A stretch of 46,524 bases of DNA from an uncultured Prevotella sp. Lineage in GTDB: Bacteria; Bacteroidota; Bacteroidia; Bacteroidales; Bacteroidaceae. Within the stretch, counting starts at the first letter, position 1. The number at the start of each line of letters is the position of its first letter. The notes below the pieces were generated by a model. That model did no database searches and was not told the origin of the DNA. It was given only the letters and a program-made list of their open reading frames with translations. Where the stretch lies: assembly GCA_900314995.1 (NCBI GenBank), contig OMXK01000035.1, forward strand, positions 1 through 46,524, written 5' to 3'. This document shows positions 25,754-35,300 of the stretch, one piece after another. A program made the position numbers and the translations under genes.

Positions 25754-27003
25754 CCGCCGCATTTTTTCTTCAGTGCTTCTATCTCTTCTTCCAGTTTCTT
25801 GTTGAGGGCAATCAGCTCCGTGTTGTTGGTCATCACCTTCTTGTGCGTCCATTCCAGCTTGTGGTTGGTCTGCTCCAACTGCTCGTTCGACTCCTTCAGT
25901 CCCTTGTGGGTATTCTTCAGCTGTTTGCGCTCTTTGTTGATGGTCACAAGGTAGACGGCAAGCACGATGAGCAGGATGGTGGCTATCACGGCCCATATCG
26001 TCAGGAGCCTGCCCTTCATGTCGAACAGCGTCTCGTAGTTTTGCTCAATGGCCGAGAACAATGGCGCCATCTGCCAGGAACGCATGTTGGGACTATAGCG
26101 GCGGTTGCACTCCCATGTGAAGGCGATATAGCGGTTGGCGCGCTCCGTGTCGCCCTCGCTGTTCAGCAGTTCTGCCAGCGACATCAGCGATGTCTGGTCC
26201 ATCACCGCATTGCACACATCGGCCAGCGCCGAGCGGCACAGCCAGTATTTGGCCATTTCCATATCTCCCTTCTTCTGGTAGATAGTAAATCTGTTGTAGG
26301 CGATGATGGCATCGTCGTGCGAGTCTGCCTCCGCCAGATTGAGCCGTTTGTCGTTCATCTTCAGGGCCTCGTCGAGCTTTCCCTCTTCCACGAGCATCGG
26401 CTCGCGATGGCGGAAATACAGCTCCGACTCTGGTGGAACCGCATTGAGCAGACTGTCCATATACAGCCGGTACTGCTGCGTTGACTCTTCGCGCATGGCT
26501 GGCGTCTTGCAGTAGATGCTCATGTAGTTGTATGACAGCGTATAGGCCCGATAATACGAAATCAGTCCCTTCTTTGACAGTTTCGACTTGTCGATATTCT
26601 TGAGGATGGTAAGCGCTTCAGTCTGCGAGCCGAGGAATGCACACAGGTAGGCTATGCGAGCCTGACAGTCTTCTGCCGCATCCTCCATCCCCAGCGCATG
26701 GGCCACCTTCATGCTGCGCCGGGTATACGACAGTGTCGAGTCTGCATTGAACGATTCGTACATGTCGCTCAACTGCATCAGCAGCATCAGCCGCTGCTCG
26801 TCGTTGGTCGCTTGGCCGAGATCCCCTTCCACCTTTCTGAGCTTCGCCCTGTAGTCGGCGATGTATTGTGGCGAGTTGCCGATGGCCTCGTCTATTTCCT
26901 TATACATCTCAGGCAGATCCACATTGATGTCCTGCGGTAATTGTCCTTGTGCCCCGCCTGCCGCAAAGAGCAGCGCGACGGCGATGATTTGTCTTATTTT
27001 CAT
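25750..27003 (-). CDS. TPR/coiled-coil membrane protein, short DUF6377-like
   Basis: A 417-residue protein. A signal peptide (MKIRQIIAVALLFAAGGAQG) precedes a helical repeat region (about 30-320) with TPR-like pairs. One membrane span follows (TIWAVIATILLIVLAVYLVT, near 335-355), then a cytoplasmic Lys/Glu/Asn-rich coiled coil to the end (KKKCGG). This is the layout of the DUF6377 proteins of Bacteroidales, but those continue past the coiled coil with an IKEEYIG-type domain and about 150 more residues, which are absent here. It may be a sensor without its output domain, or a distinct subfamily. A minus-strand -7 box TAAATTTG lies at 27060-27067. It converges on the second M6 gene. Confidence 0.7.
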   Translation of the reverse strand: MKIRQIIAVALLFAAGGAQGQLPQDINVDLPEMYKEIDEAIGNSPQYIADYRAKLRKVEGDLGQATNDEQRLMLLMQLSDMYESFNADSTLSYTRRSMKVAHALGMEDAAEDCQARIAYLCAFLGSQTEALTILKNIDKSKLSKKGLISYYRAYTLSYNYMSIYCKTPAMREESTQQYRLYMDSLLNAVPPESELYFRHREPMLVEEGKLDEALKMNDKRLNLAEADSHDDAIIAYNRFTIYQKKGDMEMAKYWLCRSALADVCNAVMDQTSLMSLAELLNSEGDTERANRYIAFTWECNRRYSPNMRSWQMAPLFSAIEQNYETLFDMKGRLLTIWAVIATILLIVLAVYLVTINKERKQLKNTHKGLKESNEQLEQTNHKLEWTHKKVMTNNTELIALNKKLEEEIEALKKKCGG

Positions 27004-27059
27004 ATCGGATATGAATTGAGTTCTAAAGTTGATACATTGTCAAGAATTGATTGCCGTTG

Positions 27060-27067
27060 CAAATTTA
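27060..27067 (-). promoter_or_regulatory. -7 box for the TPR/coiled-coil membrane protein
   Basis: On the minus strand it reads TAAATTTG, an exact TAnnTTTG match 56 bases before the start at 27003. Confidence 0.45.
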
Positions 27068-27109
27068 TAAAAAAAATGCCAATCACGGCAATAATGAGAG
27101 AAAAAAAGT

Positions 27110-27139
27110 GCAAATGTAGCAGTGTAGCGGTGTAGCGCG
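27110..27139 (+). repeat. Left TGTAGC repeat arm of the DUF2975 cassette
   Basis: Three 8-base units, TGTAGCAG, TGTAGCGG and TGTAGCGC (27115-27138). Together with the flanking bases this arm is the reverse complement of 28545-28574 with one mismatch in 30. Confidence 0.8.
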
Positions 27140-27238
27140 GCTGTCACCACCACCTCGTGCACGGGCCTTTATTGCGTCAATGAAGATATGTTATAGAAAG
27201 TTAATTTATCGTATTTCAATAAAATTTTATCGAATTTA

Positions 27239-27286
27239 TTTGGTGGGTTGAAAGAAAAGATATACTTTTGCATATCGAAATTCGAT
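27239..27286 (+). promoter_or_regulatory. Promoter and palindromic operator candidate of the DUF2975-XRE cassette
   Basis: A TTTG at 27239-27242 and TACTTTTG at 27263-27270 are separated by 20 bases, a textbook Bacteroidetes -33/-7 pair. Immediately after, ATCGAAATTCGAT (27274-27286) is a 13-base palindrome at the expected transcription start. Related TTTATCG or ATCGAA half-sites occur upstream (near 27226-27234) and downstream (near 27304). The XRE regulator encoded in this operon could bind here. Confidence 0.6.
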
Positions 27287-27314
27287 AAATATCATAAATT
27301 AAACGATAAAGGTT

Positions 27315-27794
27315 ATGAAAAAGAAACTGAATGTGTTCTGTGTGCTGATGCTGGTACTGAAGGCGGCACAGGTGATTATCGGCAACGTCATGAGCTTCGG
27401 AGAGAATGCCGCAGCCTTCAGGCAAGGCTGGGAAGACGGCAGACAGGCTACTGGCATGCCATCCTTTTGGGGCGGGTTTCTAGAGATGATGATAGGACTC
27501 GCCGCCATATTCCTTATTATACGCGCGCTTATCGCCTTTGTACGGTTTATACTGAATGTCAATCGCGACAGGGTGTTCGTCTGGGATAATGTCCCCTTGC
27601 TGCGCTGGACGGGGTGGGGCATGCTGGCCTCTACCGCCATCATCTTCGTCTACGACTTGTTTAATCATGTCTCTGCTGAAAAGATCTACAACGAAACGAT
27701 GGACGATTTTATCTTCAGCGTGTTCTGCCTGATTACGGCCGAAGTGTTTGTCATCGGGTTGAAACTGAAGGAAGAGCAGGACTTAACTATCTGA
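27315..27794 (+). CDS. DUF2975 family membrane protein
   Basis: A 159-residue protein with four predicted membrane spans: near residues 5-25 (the N-terminal hydrophobic stretch), 50-75 (FLEMMIGLAAIFLIIRALIA), 95-118 (GWGMLASTAIIFVYDLF) and 130-150 (IFSVFCLITAEVFVIGLKL). This layout, followed by a small XRE regulator gene, is typical of DUF2975 proteins, whose function is unknown. Transcription likely starts from the strong -33/-7 pair at 27239-27270. The next gene starts 6 bases after its stop, so the two are co-translated. The cassette lies between inverted TGTAGC repeats. Confidence 0.8.
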   Translation: MKKKLNVFCVLMLVLKAAQVIIGNVMSFGENAAAFRQGWEDGRQATGMPSFWGGFLEMMIGLAAIFLIIRALIAFVRFILNVNRDRVFVWDNVPLLRWTGWGMLASTAIIFVYDLFNHVSAEKIYNETMDDFIFSVFCLITAEVFVIGLKLKEEQDLTI

Positions 27795-27800
27795 CGGGCG

Positions 27801-28010
27801 ATGGGAAGAATCATAGTAAATCTGGACGTCGAGATGGCCAAGCGGAAGATGTCGCTCAGCGAACTGGCTGAACGAGTGGGGCTCACGCTGGCTAACCTCT
27901 CCATCCTGAAGACGGGAAAGGCCAAGGCCGTGCGCTTCACCACCCTTGAGGCCATCTGTCGGGAACTGGGATGTCAGCCTGGCGATATTCTGGAATACAG
28001 AGATGAGTAA
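27801..28010 (+). CDS. Small XRE/YozG-type helix-turn-helix regulator
   Basis: A 69-residue Cro/C1-type DNA-binding protein. MAKRKMSLSELAERVGLTLANLS forms the helix-turn-helix, and FTTLEAICRELGCQPGDILEY is the characteristic C-terminal part of the YozG-like subfamily. It nearly always accompanies a DUF2975 gene, as here (gap of 6 bases). It probably autoregulates the operon through the ATCGAAATTCGAT palindrome at 27274-27286; this is inference from position. Confidence 0.9.
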   Translation: MGRIIVNLDVEMAKRKMSLSELAERVGLTLANLSILKTGKAKAVRFTTLEAICRELGCQPGDILEYRDE

Positions 28011-28030
28011 ACTAATAAAGTCACAGCATT

Positions 28031-28531
28031 ATGGAAAAAGATATGGAAACGATCAAAGTGTATGAATCCTACTGGAAATCCGACACTGACCTGGCATGGA
28101 GCCTTACGATTTGCATCTGGGCTGTCTATGCCATTCTGAAAAGCGGATATGAGTATAGCGGAATGATCCTGTTAGGCATGTTCGGCTTCTTTGTTGTCAT
28201 CAACATCCTGAAACGGATCTGGAGAAAACCCAGACTGATCGTCTACGACAGCGCAGTCAAGGTGAATACGTCAGAGCCGTGGTCAGTGCTTTTCAACGAT
28301 GTGGAGTCTTTCTACCCGACACGTTATAACGGGCAGGATGTGATCGGCGTGAGATACAAACAAGGTACTGAGCTCTGGAAGCCGGAGGATGAGATCCTCG
28401 ACAGTAGGAAGTCTCGCGTCAGATACCCGGAGAACCTTCATCCAGGCAAACCGTATGAGATCTACGCCAATGGTCTGGAGATGAAGGGGCAACAGCTTTG
28501 CGATCTGCTCAACCAAAGGCTGGAAAGATAG
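28031..28531 (+). CDS. Membrane protein with PH-like C-terminal domain (STM3941-like)
   Basis: A 166-residue protein. Two membrane spans (about 22-38 and 43-60: SLTICIWAVYAILKSG and YSGMILLGMFGFFVVINIL) are followed by a soluble domain beginning RKPRLIVYDSAVKVN, a strand pattern like the PH-like STM3941 family. VRYPENLHPGKPYEIYANGLEMKG then leads to a final helix that fits the same family. The function is unknown. It is the third gene of the cassette, 20 bases after the XRE gene. The right inverted repeat arm starts 13 bases after its stop. Confidence 0.6.
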   Translation: MEKDMETIKVYESYWKSDTDLAWSLTICIWAVYAILKSGYEYSGMILLGMFGFFVVINILKRIWRKPRLIVYDSAVKVNTSEPWSVLFNDVESFYPTRYNGQDVIGVRYKQGTELWKPEDEILDSRKSRVRYPENLHPGKPYEIYANGLEMKGQQLCDLLNQRLER

Positions 28532-28544
28532 ACAGACAATGCGT

Positions 28545-28574
28545 CGCGCTACGCCGCTACACTGCTACATTTGC
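28545..28574 (-). repeat. Right TGTAGC repeat arm of the DUF2975 cassette
   Basis: Reverse complement of 27110-27139 with a single mismatch (29 of 30 positions). It ends the three-gene cassette and lies before the bidirectional terminator. Confidence 0.8.
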
Positions 28575-28605
28575 GATTTGCGAATATAGGGATTGGCGGA
28601 TATGA

Positions 28606-28644
28606 AAAATGTCACACAAGGGATTGTCCCGAGTGTGACATTTT
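28606..28644. terminator. Bidirectional terminator between the cassette and clpB
   Basis: A perfect 12-bp stem pairs AAAATGTCACAC (28606-28617) with GTGTGACATTTT (28633-28644), with GGGA/TCCC pairing inside the loop. On the minus strand five T residues follow the stem, so it ends clpB well; on the plus strand four T residues end it. Confidence 0.85.
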
Positions 28645-28647
28645 GGA

Positions 28648-31155
28648 TTAGTTGCGGAAGACGAGACCGTCGCCGAAGTCGTCGATGACGATAGGCTTTG
28701 TGCGGTCGACCTCGTCGGCGAGAATCTTCTTCGAGAGATCGTTGAGCACGAACTGCTGGATGGCTCGCTTCACGGGACGGGCTCCGAAGTCGGGATCGTA
28801 GCCTTCCTCGGCGAGGTAGGCGATGGCCTGCGGCGTGCACTCCAGGCGGATGCCCTGCGGCTCGAGCATGTCGGCGACCTTCTTCATCTGCAGGCGAACC
28901 ACGTCGGCAATCTGTTCCTTGGTGAGCGGCGTGAAGGTGATGATCTCGTCGATACGGTTGAGGAACTCCGGGCGCATCGTGGTGCGCAGCTGCTCTCGCG
29001 TGGCGTTGGAGGTCATGATGATGATGGTGTTCTTGAAGTTGGCCGTACGCCCCTTGTTGTCCGTCAGTCGTCCGTCGTCCAATACCTGCAGAAGGATGTT
29101 GAACACGTCGGGATGGGCTTTCTCGATCTCGTCGAAGAGCACGACGGAATAAGGCTTGCGTCGCACGGCCTCAGTGAGCTGTCCACCCTCGTCGTAGCCT
29201 ACGTAGCCCGGAGGTGCGCCGATGAGTCGGCTGACGGTATGCTTCTCCTGATACTCCGACATATCGATACGCGTCATCATGGTCTCGTCGTTGAACAGAT
29301 ACTCGGCGAGCGTCTTGGCGAGTTCGGTCTTGCCGACACCCGTTGTGCCGAGGAAGATGAACGAGGCGATAGGGCGCTTGGGATCCTGCAGTCCGGCACG
29401 CGAGCGGCGCACGGCATCGGAGACGGCGGTGATGGCCTCTTCCTGACCGATCACGCGCTTGTGGAGCTCTTCTTCCAGATGGAGCAGCTTTTCGCGCTCG
29501 CTCTGCATCATGCGGGTGACGGGGATGCCTGTCCAGCGGGATACCACCTCGGCGATATCGTCGGCGGTCACTTCCTCACGCACCAGCGAATTGCCGTTCT
29601 GTGCGTCGGCCAGCTGTGCCTGGATACGCTTGATGTCATCGTCGAGCATCTTCAGCTTCGAATAGCGGATCTCGGCCACCTTGCCGTAGTCGCCCTCGCG
29701 CTCTGCACGCTCAGCCTCATATTTCAGGTTCTCCATCTCCTGCTTGTCCTGCTGGATCCTGTTCACCAGCTGGCGCTCGCTTTCCCACTTGGCGCGGAAC
29801 TGCGTCTCCTGTTCGCGGAGTTCGGCAATCTCCTTGTCGAGCTGGGCAATCTTGGGCTCGTCGCCCTCTCGCTTGATGGCCTCGCGCTCGATCTCGAGCT
29901 GAGCCAAACGGCGGGTGATCTCATCGAGTTCCTCAGGCACCGAGTCGCGCTCCATACGCAGTTTGGCGGCAGCCTCGTCCATCAGGTCGATGGCCTTGTC
30001 AGGCAGGAACCGTTCGCTGATATAGCGCTCGGAGAGTTGTACGGCAGCGATACAGGCATCGTCCTGGATACGCACCTTGTGATGGTTCTCGTAGCGCTCC
30101 TTCAGTCCTCGCAGGATCGAGATGGCCGAGAGTTCATCTGGCTCGTCGACCATCACCGTCTGGAATCGGCGTTCGAGGGCCTTGTCCTTCTCGAAATACT
30201 TCTGGTATTCGTTGAGCGTCGTGGCACCGATGGCTCGCAGTTCGCCACGGGCGAGGGCAGGTTTCAGGATGTTGGCGGCATCCATCGCTCCCTCACCGCC
30301 GCCAGCGCCTACCAGCGTGTGGATTTCGTCGATGAAGAGGATGATGCGGCCTTCGGCCTTCGTCACCTCGTTGATGACGCTCTTCAGTCGTTCCTCGAAC
30401 TCGCCCTTGTACTTCGCGCCAGCCACCAGCGCACCCATGTCGAGCGAATAGAGCTGCTTGTCCTTCAGGTTCTCAGGCACGTCGCCGCGCACGATACGGC
30501 CCGCTAGACCTTCGACGATGGCGGTCTTACCCGTACCAGGTTCGCCGATCAGGATCGGGTTGTTCTTCGTGCGGCGGGAAAGGATCTGCAACAGGCGTCG
30601 GATCTCGTCGTCGCGGCCGATTACGGGGTCGAGCTTACCCTTGCGGGCGAGATCGACGAGGTTCTTGGCATATTTCTCCAGCGACTGGTAGTTGTCGTCG
30701 GCACTCTGCGATTGTACCTTCTGTCCTTGGCGCAGTTCCTGAATGGCTTTCTGCATCTCCTTCTCCGTGCAGCCGGCATCCTTCATGATGCGCGAGGCGG
30801 TGGAGTTGACGGAGAGCAGCGCCTGCAATACGGGCTCACAGGCGACAAACTCGTCGCCGGCCTTCGAGGCGATGTCTTGTGCGTGTACGAGTACATTGTT
30901 ACTGTCATTAGAGAGATACGGCTGTCCACCCTGTACGCGAGGCAGGTGCTTGATTTCCTGATCCACGAGCAGTTCGATCTGCTGGGCGTTCACGCCGAGT
31001 TTCTGGAAGATGAAGGTCGTAACGTCCTTCGCCTTCTCCAATACTCCTTTCAGGATATGGACAGGTTCGATGACCTGCTGACCGTTCAGCTGGGCAGTAT
31101 TCACGGCCTGCTGAATGGCTTCCTGTGCTTTGATTGTGAATTTGTCTAGTGTCAT
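28648..31155 (-). CDS. clpB: ATP-dependent disaggregase ClpB
   Basis: It is a hexameric AAA+ chaperone that pulls aggregated proteins apart with DnaK. The 835 residues include the Clp N-domain ([15 protein letters not shown], two repeats to about 145), AAA-1 with Walker A GEPGTGKT and Walker B ILFIDEIH, the coiled-coil middle domain (about 395-520), AAA-2 with GTTGVGKT and [11 protein letters not shown], and the D2-small domain ([19 protein letters not shown]). The start at 31155 has a strong AGGAGG ribosome site 8 bases upstream; the longer open frame to 31206 adds unrelated residues. Its leader shares 19 identical bases with the left HU-like gene leader. Confidence 0.96.
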   Translation of the reverse strand: MTLDKFTIKAQEAIQQAVNTAQLNGQQVIEPVHILKGVLEKAKDVTTFIFQKLGVNAQQIELLVDQEIKHLPRVQGGQPYLSNDSNNVLVHAQDIASKAGDEFVACEPVLQALLSVNSTASRIMKDAGCTEKEMQKAIQELRQGQKVQSQSADDNYQSLEKYAKNLVDLARKGKLDPVIGRDDEIRRLLQILSRRTKNNPILIGEPGTGKTAIVEGLAGRIVRGDVPENLKDKQLYSLDMGALVAGAKYKGEFEERLKSVINEVTKAEGRIILFIDEIHTLVGAGGGEGAMDAANILKPALARGELRAIGATTLNEYQKYFEKDKALERRFQTVMVDEPDELSAISILRGLKERYENHHKVRIQDDACIAAVQLSERYISERFLPDKAIDLMDEAAAKLRMERDSVPEELDEITRRLAQLEIEREAIKREGDEPKIAQLDKEIAELREQETQFRAKWESERQLVNRIQQDKQEMENLKYEAERAEREGDYGKVAEIRYSKLKMLDDDIKRIQAQLADAQNGNSLVREEVTADDIAEVVSRWTGIPVTRMMQSEREKLLHLEEELHKRVIGQEEAITAVSDAVRRSRAGLQDPKRPIASFIFLGTTGVGKTELAKTLAEYLFNDETMMTRIDMSEYQEKHTVSRLIGAPPGYVGYDEGGQLTEAVRRKPYSVVLFDEIEKAHPDVFNILLQVLDDGRLTDNKGRTANFKNTIIIMTSNATREQLRTTMRPEFLNRIDEIITFTPLTKEQIADVVRLQMKKVADMLEPQGIRLECTPQAIAYLAEEGYDPDFGARPVKRAIQQFVLNDLSKKILADEVDRTKPIVIDDFGDGLVFRN

Positions 31156-31428
31156 ATTTAATCCTCCTATAATTTTAAATTTCGCATTTATTCTCAAAAA
31201 CCCCAATTCAATTCTTATGCCGAGTTTATGGTTGCTGACAGATTGTCGGCTCGTTCTGCCGATTCGTCAGTAAAGGTGGTGCTGTCTCTCATTTTCGGAT
31301 AAATAGTGAATGTAAATACATTCTAGTGTAAAGAATGTTAAATAATCGCCTTAAATCTAATAGATTTGAACAACGTATCGGATTATTAACTATATTTGCG
31401 GTGTACAAACAGTCAGGGAGGAATGCTT
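31156..31428. promoter_or_regulatory. Intergenic region between clpB and ruvA, left part
   Basis: The region holds the clpB leader, whose segment 31164-31182 is identical to 91-109 in the left HU-like leader. It also has a small stem TCGGC/GCCGA (31246-31250 with 31258-31262) and another, AAATCTA/TAGATTT (31353-31359 with 31361-31367). A plus-strand -7 box TATATTTG (31391-31398) is followed by GGAGG (31417-31421). I see no clear clpB promoter of the TAnnTTTG type; a heat-shock-type promoter is possible. Confidence 0.4.
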
Positions 31429-31530
31429 ATGTCAACTAAAAACGAACAGAACCAATTTGAGAAACGTGTCGACACGAAGCGTGCCGAAAGTTCAACAACC
31501 GAAAGAACGCCGTCGATCTGGTATTCTTGA
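31429..31530 (+). CDS. Possible 33-residue charged peptide with own promoter
   Basis: ATG at 31429 follows GGAGG by 7 bases and an exact -7 box (31391-31398) by 30. The peptide begins MSTKNEQNQFEKRVDTKR and ends SIWYS, polar and without membrane character. It ends at tandem stops TGA TAA. A second frame from a TTG at 31457 to 31645 stays open with a basic sequence, so a frameshift or degraded gene cannot be excluded. I do not recognise a family. It could equally be a leader peptide upstream of ruvA. The best support is the promoter and ribosome site; coding is uncertain. Confidence 0.3.
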   Translation: MSTKNEQNQFEKRVDTKRAESSTTERTPSIWYS

Positions 31531-31653
31531 TAAGAAGAAATCTTCAACCAGAGACGAGGTAAGACCAAAACCTGCAAAAGAAATCCCCGCATACACAATA
31601 AATGCGAGGATTATTGCGTTTATATGGTTGTGTAGTAATCAGTAAACGCAATT

Positions 31654-32256
31654 ATGATAGACTATATAAAGGGAGAACTGACAGACTTGTCGCCAGCCTT
31701 TGCGACGATAGAAGTGGCGGGCATCGGCTATGGGTTGAACATTTCGTTGAACACGTTTAGTGCCATCCAGGGCAAGAAGGAGGTGAAGCTCTATGTGTAC
31801 GAAGCCATCAGGGAGGACGCCCACGTGCTCTTCGGCTTTCTGAACAAGAAGGAGCGCGAGATGTTCCTGCTGCTGATCACCGTGAACGGTGTCGGAGCCA
31901 ACACGGCGCGGATGATGCTTTCGGGCATGAGCGTCGCAGAGCTGTGCAGCGCCATCTCTACGGGCAATGCACGGCTGATCCAGAACGTGAAGGGCATCGG
32001 AAAAATGACGGCGCAGCGTATCATCGTCGACCTGAGAGACAAGATCGTGGCGCTGGGTATCGCCGACGAGATACCGGCGGGTGGCAGTATCGTTGTACCA
32101 GTGAATAATGCCGTAAAGGACGAGGCTGTATCCGCATTGACGATGCTGGGCTTTGCCCCGGCACCGAGTCAGAAGGTGGTGCTTCAGATTCTTCAGCAAC
32201 AGCCGGATGCACCAGTTGAGACCGTGGTGAAGCTGGCGTTGAAGCAAATTAAATAA
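31654..32256 (+). CDS. ruvA: Holliday junction branch migration protein RuvA
   Basis: It binds four-way DNA junctions as a tetramer and loads the RuvB motor during recombination repair. The 200 residues show domain I (MIDYIKGELTDLSPAFATIEVAGIGYGLNI), the helix-hairpin-helix segments VNGVGANTARMMLS (about 69-82) and VKGIGKMTAQRIIVDLRDK (about 112-130), and the flexible domain III (VSALTMLGFAPAPSQKVVLQILQQ). The position directly before sprA is common in Bacteroidota. The gap to sprA is 65 bases. Confidence 0.95.
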   Translation: MIDYIKGELTDLSPAFATIEVAGIGYGLNISLNTFSAIQGKKEVKLYVYEAIREDAHVLFGFLNKKEREMFLLLITVNGVGANTARMMLSGMSVAELCSAISTGNARLIQNVKGIGKMTAQRIIVDLRDKIVALGIADEIPAGGSIVVPVNNAVKDEAVSALTMLGFAPAPSQKVVLQILQQQPDAPVETVVKLALKQIK

Positions 32257-32321
32257 TCATCTCCGTGAGCCTGGTACTTTCCTCCTGACAAACGAGGAGA
32301 GGAGTACTGGAATACTGATAA

Positions 32322-35300
32322 ATGAAGCGTGTAATCATCATACTGTTGGGGCTATTGGTCGTGTGCGCGGGCGTGCAGGCGCTGCGAGGCGTGCCTACGA
32401 AACAGCAGGTGGTCGGGAATGATTCTATCTTCCCGTTTGATACCAGTCTGTCCGAATCGATCCCCGACTCTCTTTTGCACGCGCGCTTCCGCATACAGCG
32501 CACAGCCCCCATCATGGTGGAGGATCTGGACTCGTCGGCCATCGACCTGCGGCACCCCGAGAATATCCGCCAGACGGTGGAGTATGACGATTCGGCCAAT
32601 GTGTACTATGTCGGCACGAAGATCGGCGACTCTTACCTGAATGCCCCTGTGCTGATGACGCCCGAGGAGTATCGCCAGTGGGTGGAGAAACGGGCGCTGC
32701 GCGACTTCTTCCGCCAGAAGAACGTGGAGAACGTTGAGAACAAGGGCGAGGACAAGTTCTCGTTTGCCGATATGCACTTCGACCTGGGACCTGCCGAGAA
32801 GATATTCGGCCCTGGCGGTGTGCGCATCAAGACACAGGGAACAGCAGAGCTGAAACTAGGTGTGACGATGAAGAACATCGACAACCCCTCGCTGCCTATT
32901 CGCAACCGTAAGACCACAGCCTTCGACTTCGACGAGAAGATCAACCTGAACGTGAACGGTAGGGTGGGTGACAAGGTAAACATGAACCTGAACTACAACA
33001 CCGATGCTACCTTTGACTTTGATACCCAGAACCTGAAACTGAAATACGAGGGCAAGGAAGACGAGATTATCAAACTCGTGGAGGCCGGTAACGTGAGTTT
33101 CCCCTCGAACAACTCGCTCGTGAAGGGAGCCAGTAGCCTTTTCGGTATCCGTACCGATATGCAGTTTGGTAAGCTGAAATTGCAGACGGTATTGTCGCAG
33201 AAGAAATCCTCGACGAAGAGTGTATCTTCCAAGGGCGGCACCCAGACCACGCCCTTTGAAATGGATGTGGCCGACTACGAAGAGAACCGTCACTTCTTCC
33301 TCTCCCACTATTTCCGCGAGCGGTATGACGCTTCGATGGCGACATTGCCCGACCTCGTGACGGGCATCGAGATCAACCGTGTGGAAATCTGGGTGACCAA
33401 TAAGACGGGAACAACCGCCAACAGCCGTAACCTCATTGCGCTGGCAGACCTGGGTGAAAACACGAAGGTGATGAATTCATACTGGCAGCTGTCGCACCAA
33501 CAAGTGCCAGGTAACGCTGCCAACAGCGAGTATGGCGAACTGGTGAGCAGCTATGCCGGTGCGCGCGACATTGATCAGGCGGCATCCATTCTGGCAGCTA
33601 TCCCCGGATTCGAGGTGGGGGCAGACTACGAGAAACTGGCGAGTGCCCGACTGCTGTCTCCCTCGGAATATACCGTGAACAAGGCACTAGGCTACGTGTC
33701 GCTGAAGACAGGCTTGCAGACGGATCAGGTGCTGGCCATCGCCTATGAGTTTACTTCGGGCGGTGTGACCTACCAGGTGGGTGAGTTTGCCAGCGATCTG
33801 ACGGATACCTCTCAGGCGCTGTTCGTGAAGTCGCTGAAGAATACATCGAACAATCCCACGCAAGGCAACTGGGACCTGATGATGAAGAACGTGTATTATC
33901 TCGCCTCGACGGTGGAGAAGACCAAGTTCCGTCTCGACATCAAGTTCCAGAGTGACACGTCAGGTGTATATCTGACTTATATCCCCGACCAGCGGGTGAA
34001 GGATAAGACCCTGTTGAAGCTGTTGGGCTGTGACCGTCTGGACAATAACAACAAGACGAATCCCAATGGCTACTTCGACTTTATCGAGGGCTATACCGTG
34101 AGTGGCGGCCGTGTGTTCCTCCCAGCAGCAGAACCCTTTGGCAGTTATCTCAAGGCGCAACTGATCAAGAACGGCCTCACGGAGTCGGATGCCGAGAAAT
34201 ACGTGTTCGACGACTTGTATAGAGCGACCAAGACAGAGGCCAAGCAGAACGCGGAGAAGGATAAGTATATGATGACGGGCCAGTATAAGGGCACTTCGGC
34301 CAATGTCATCTCGCTGGGTGCCTATAATGTGCCCCAAGGCTCTGTCGTCGTGACGGCTGGCGGCGTGACGCTTACGGAAGGCTCCGACTATTCGGTGGAC
34401 TATTCGGCTGGCGAGGTGACCATCCTGAACCAGAGCATCATCGATGCAGGCACGAACGTCAACGTGTCGCTGGAGTCGAATACCGACTACGGCATGCAGC
34501 GTAAGACGATGATGGGCGTGAACTGGGAATACGACTTCTCGAAGAACTTCCAGCTCGGCGGAACGCTGATGCACCTCTCCGAGCAGGCACTGACCTCGAA
34601 GGTCACCATGGGCTCCGAGCCGTTGAGCAATACATTATGGGGACTGAACGTGAACTGGAAGCAGGAGTCGCAATGGCTCACCAACGTGCTCAACAAAATT
34701 CCTTTCCTGCATGTGAAGGAGCCTTCGCATATCACCTTCACAGGAGAGTTTGCCCAACTGATCGCAGGCACTGCCAGCGGCACACAGGACAATGCCTCGT
34801 ATATCGACGACTTTGAGAACTCGAAGAACTATATCGACGTGAGCGATCCGAAGTCGTGGACGCTCTCGAGTGTGCCTGCCACACTGGATGAGGCAGCCGA
34901 TAAGACAGGTGTGACGAGTAGTTACAACAGAGCACGACTGGCATGGTACACTGTTGACCCCATCTTCACCCGCCGATCCTCTACGCTGACCCCGAGCCAT
35001 ATCAAGAGCGACCTGGATCAGTTGTCGAACCACTACGTGCGTGAGGTCTATGTGAAGGAACTGTATCCTAACCGTGACCAAAGCACCTACAACGGGGCGA
35101 CCTCAACGCTTGCCGTGCTGAACCTGGCATATTACCCGCAGGAGCGTGGCCCTTACAATCTGACACGCGACTTCAACAGCGACGGCACCCTGCGACAGCC
35201 CGAGACAAAGTGGGGCGGCATGATGCGCAGGCTGGAAACCACCGACTTCGAGCAGGCCAACATCGAGTATATCGAGTTCTGGATGCTCGATCCCTTTATC

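Noticed and set aside
29113-30507. 464-codon open frame on the plus strand opposite clpB
   Set aside because: It is antisense to highly conserved ClpB motifs, lacks a ribosome site and shows no family features. It is a shadow of codon use.
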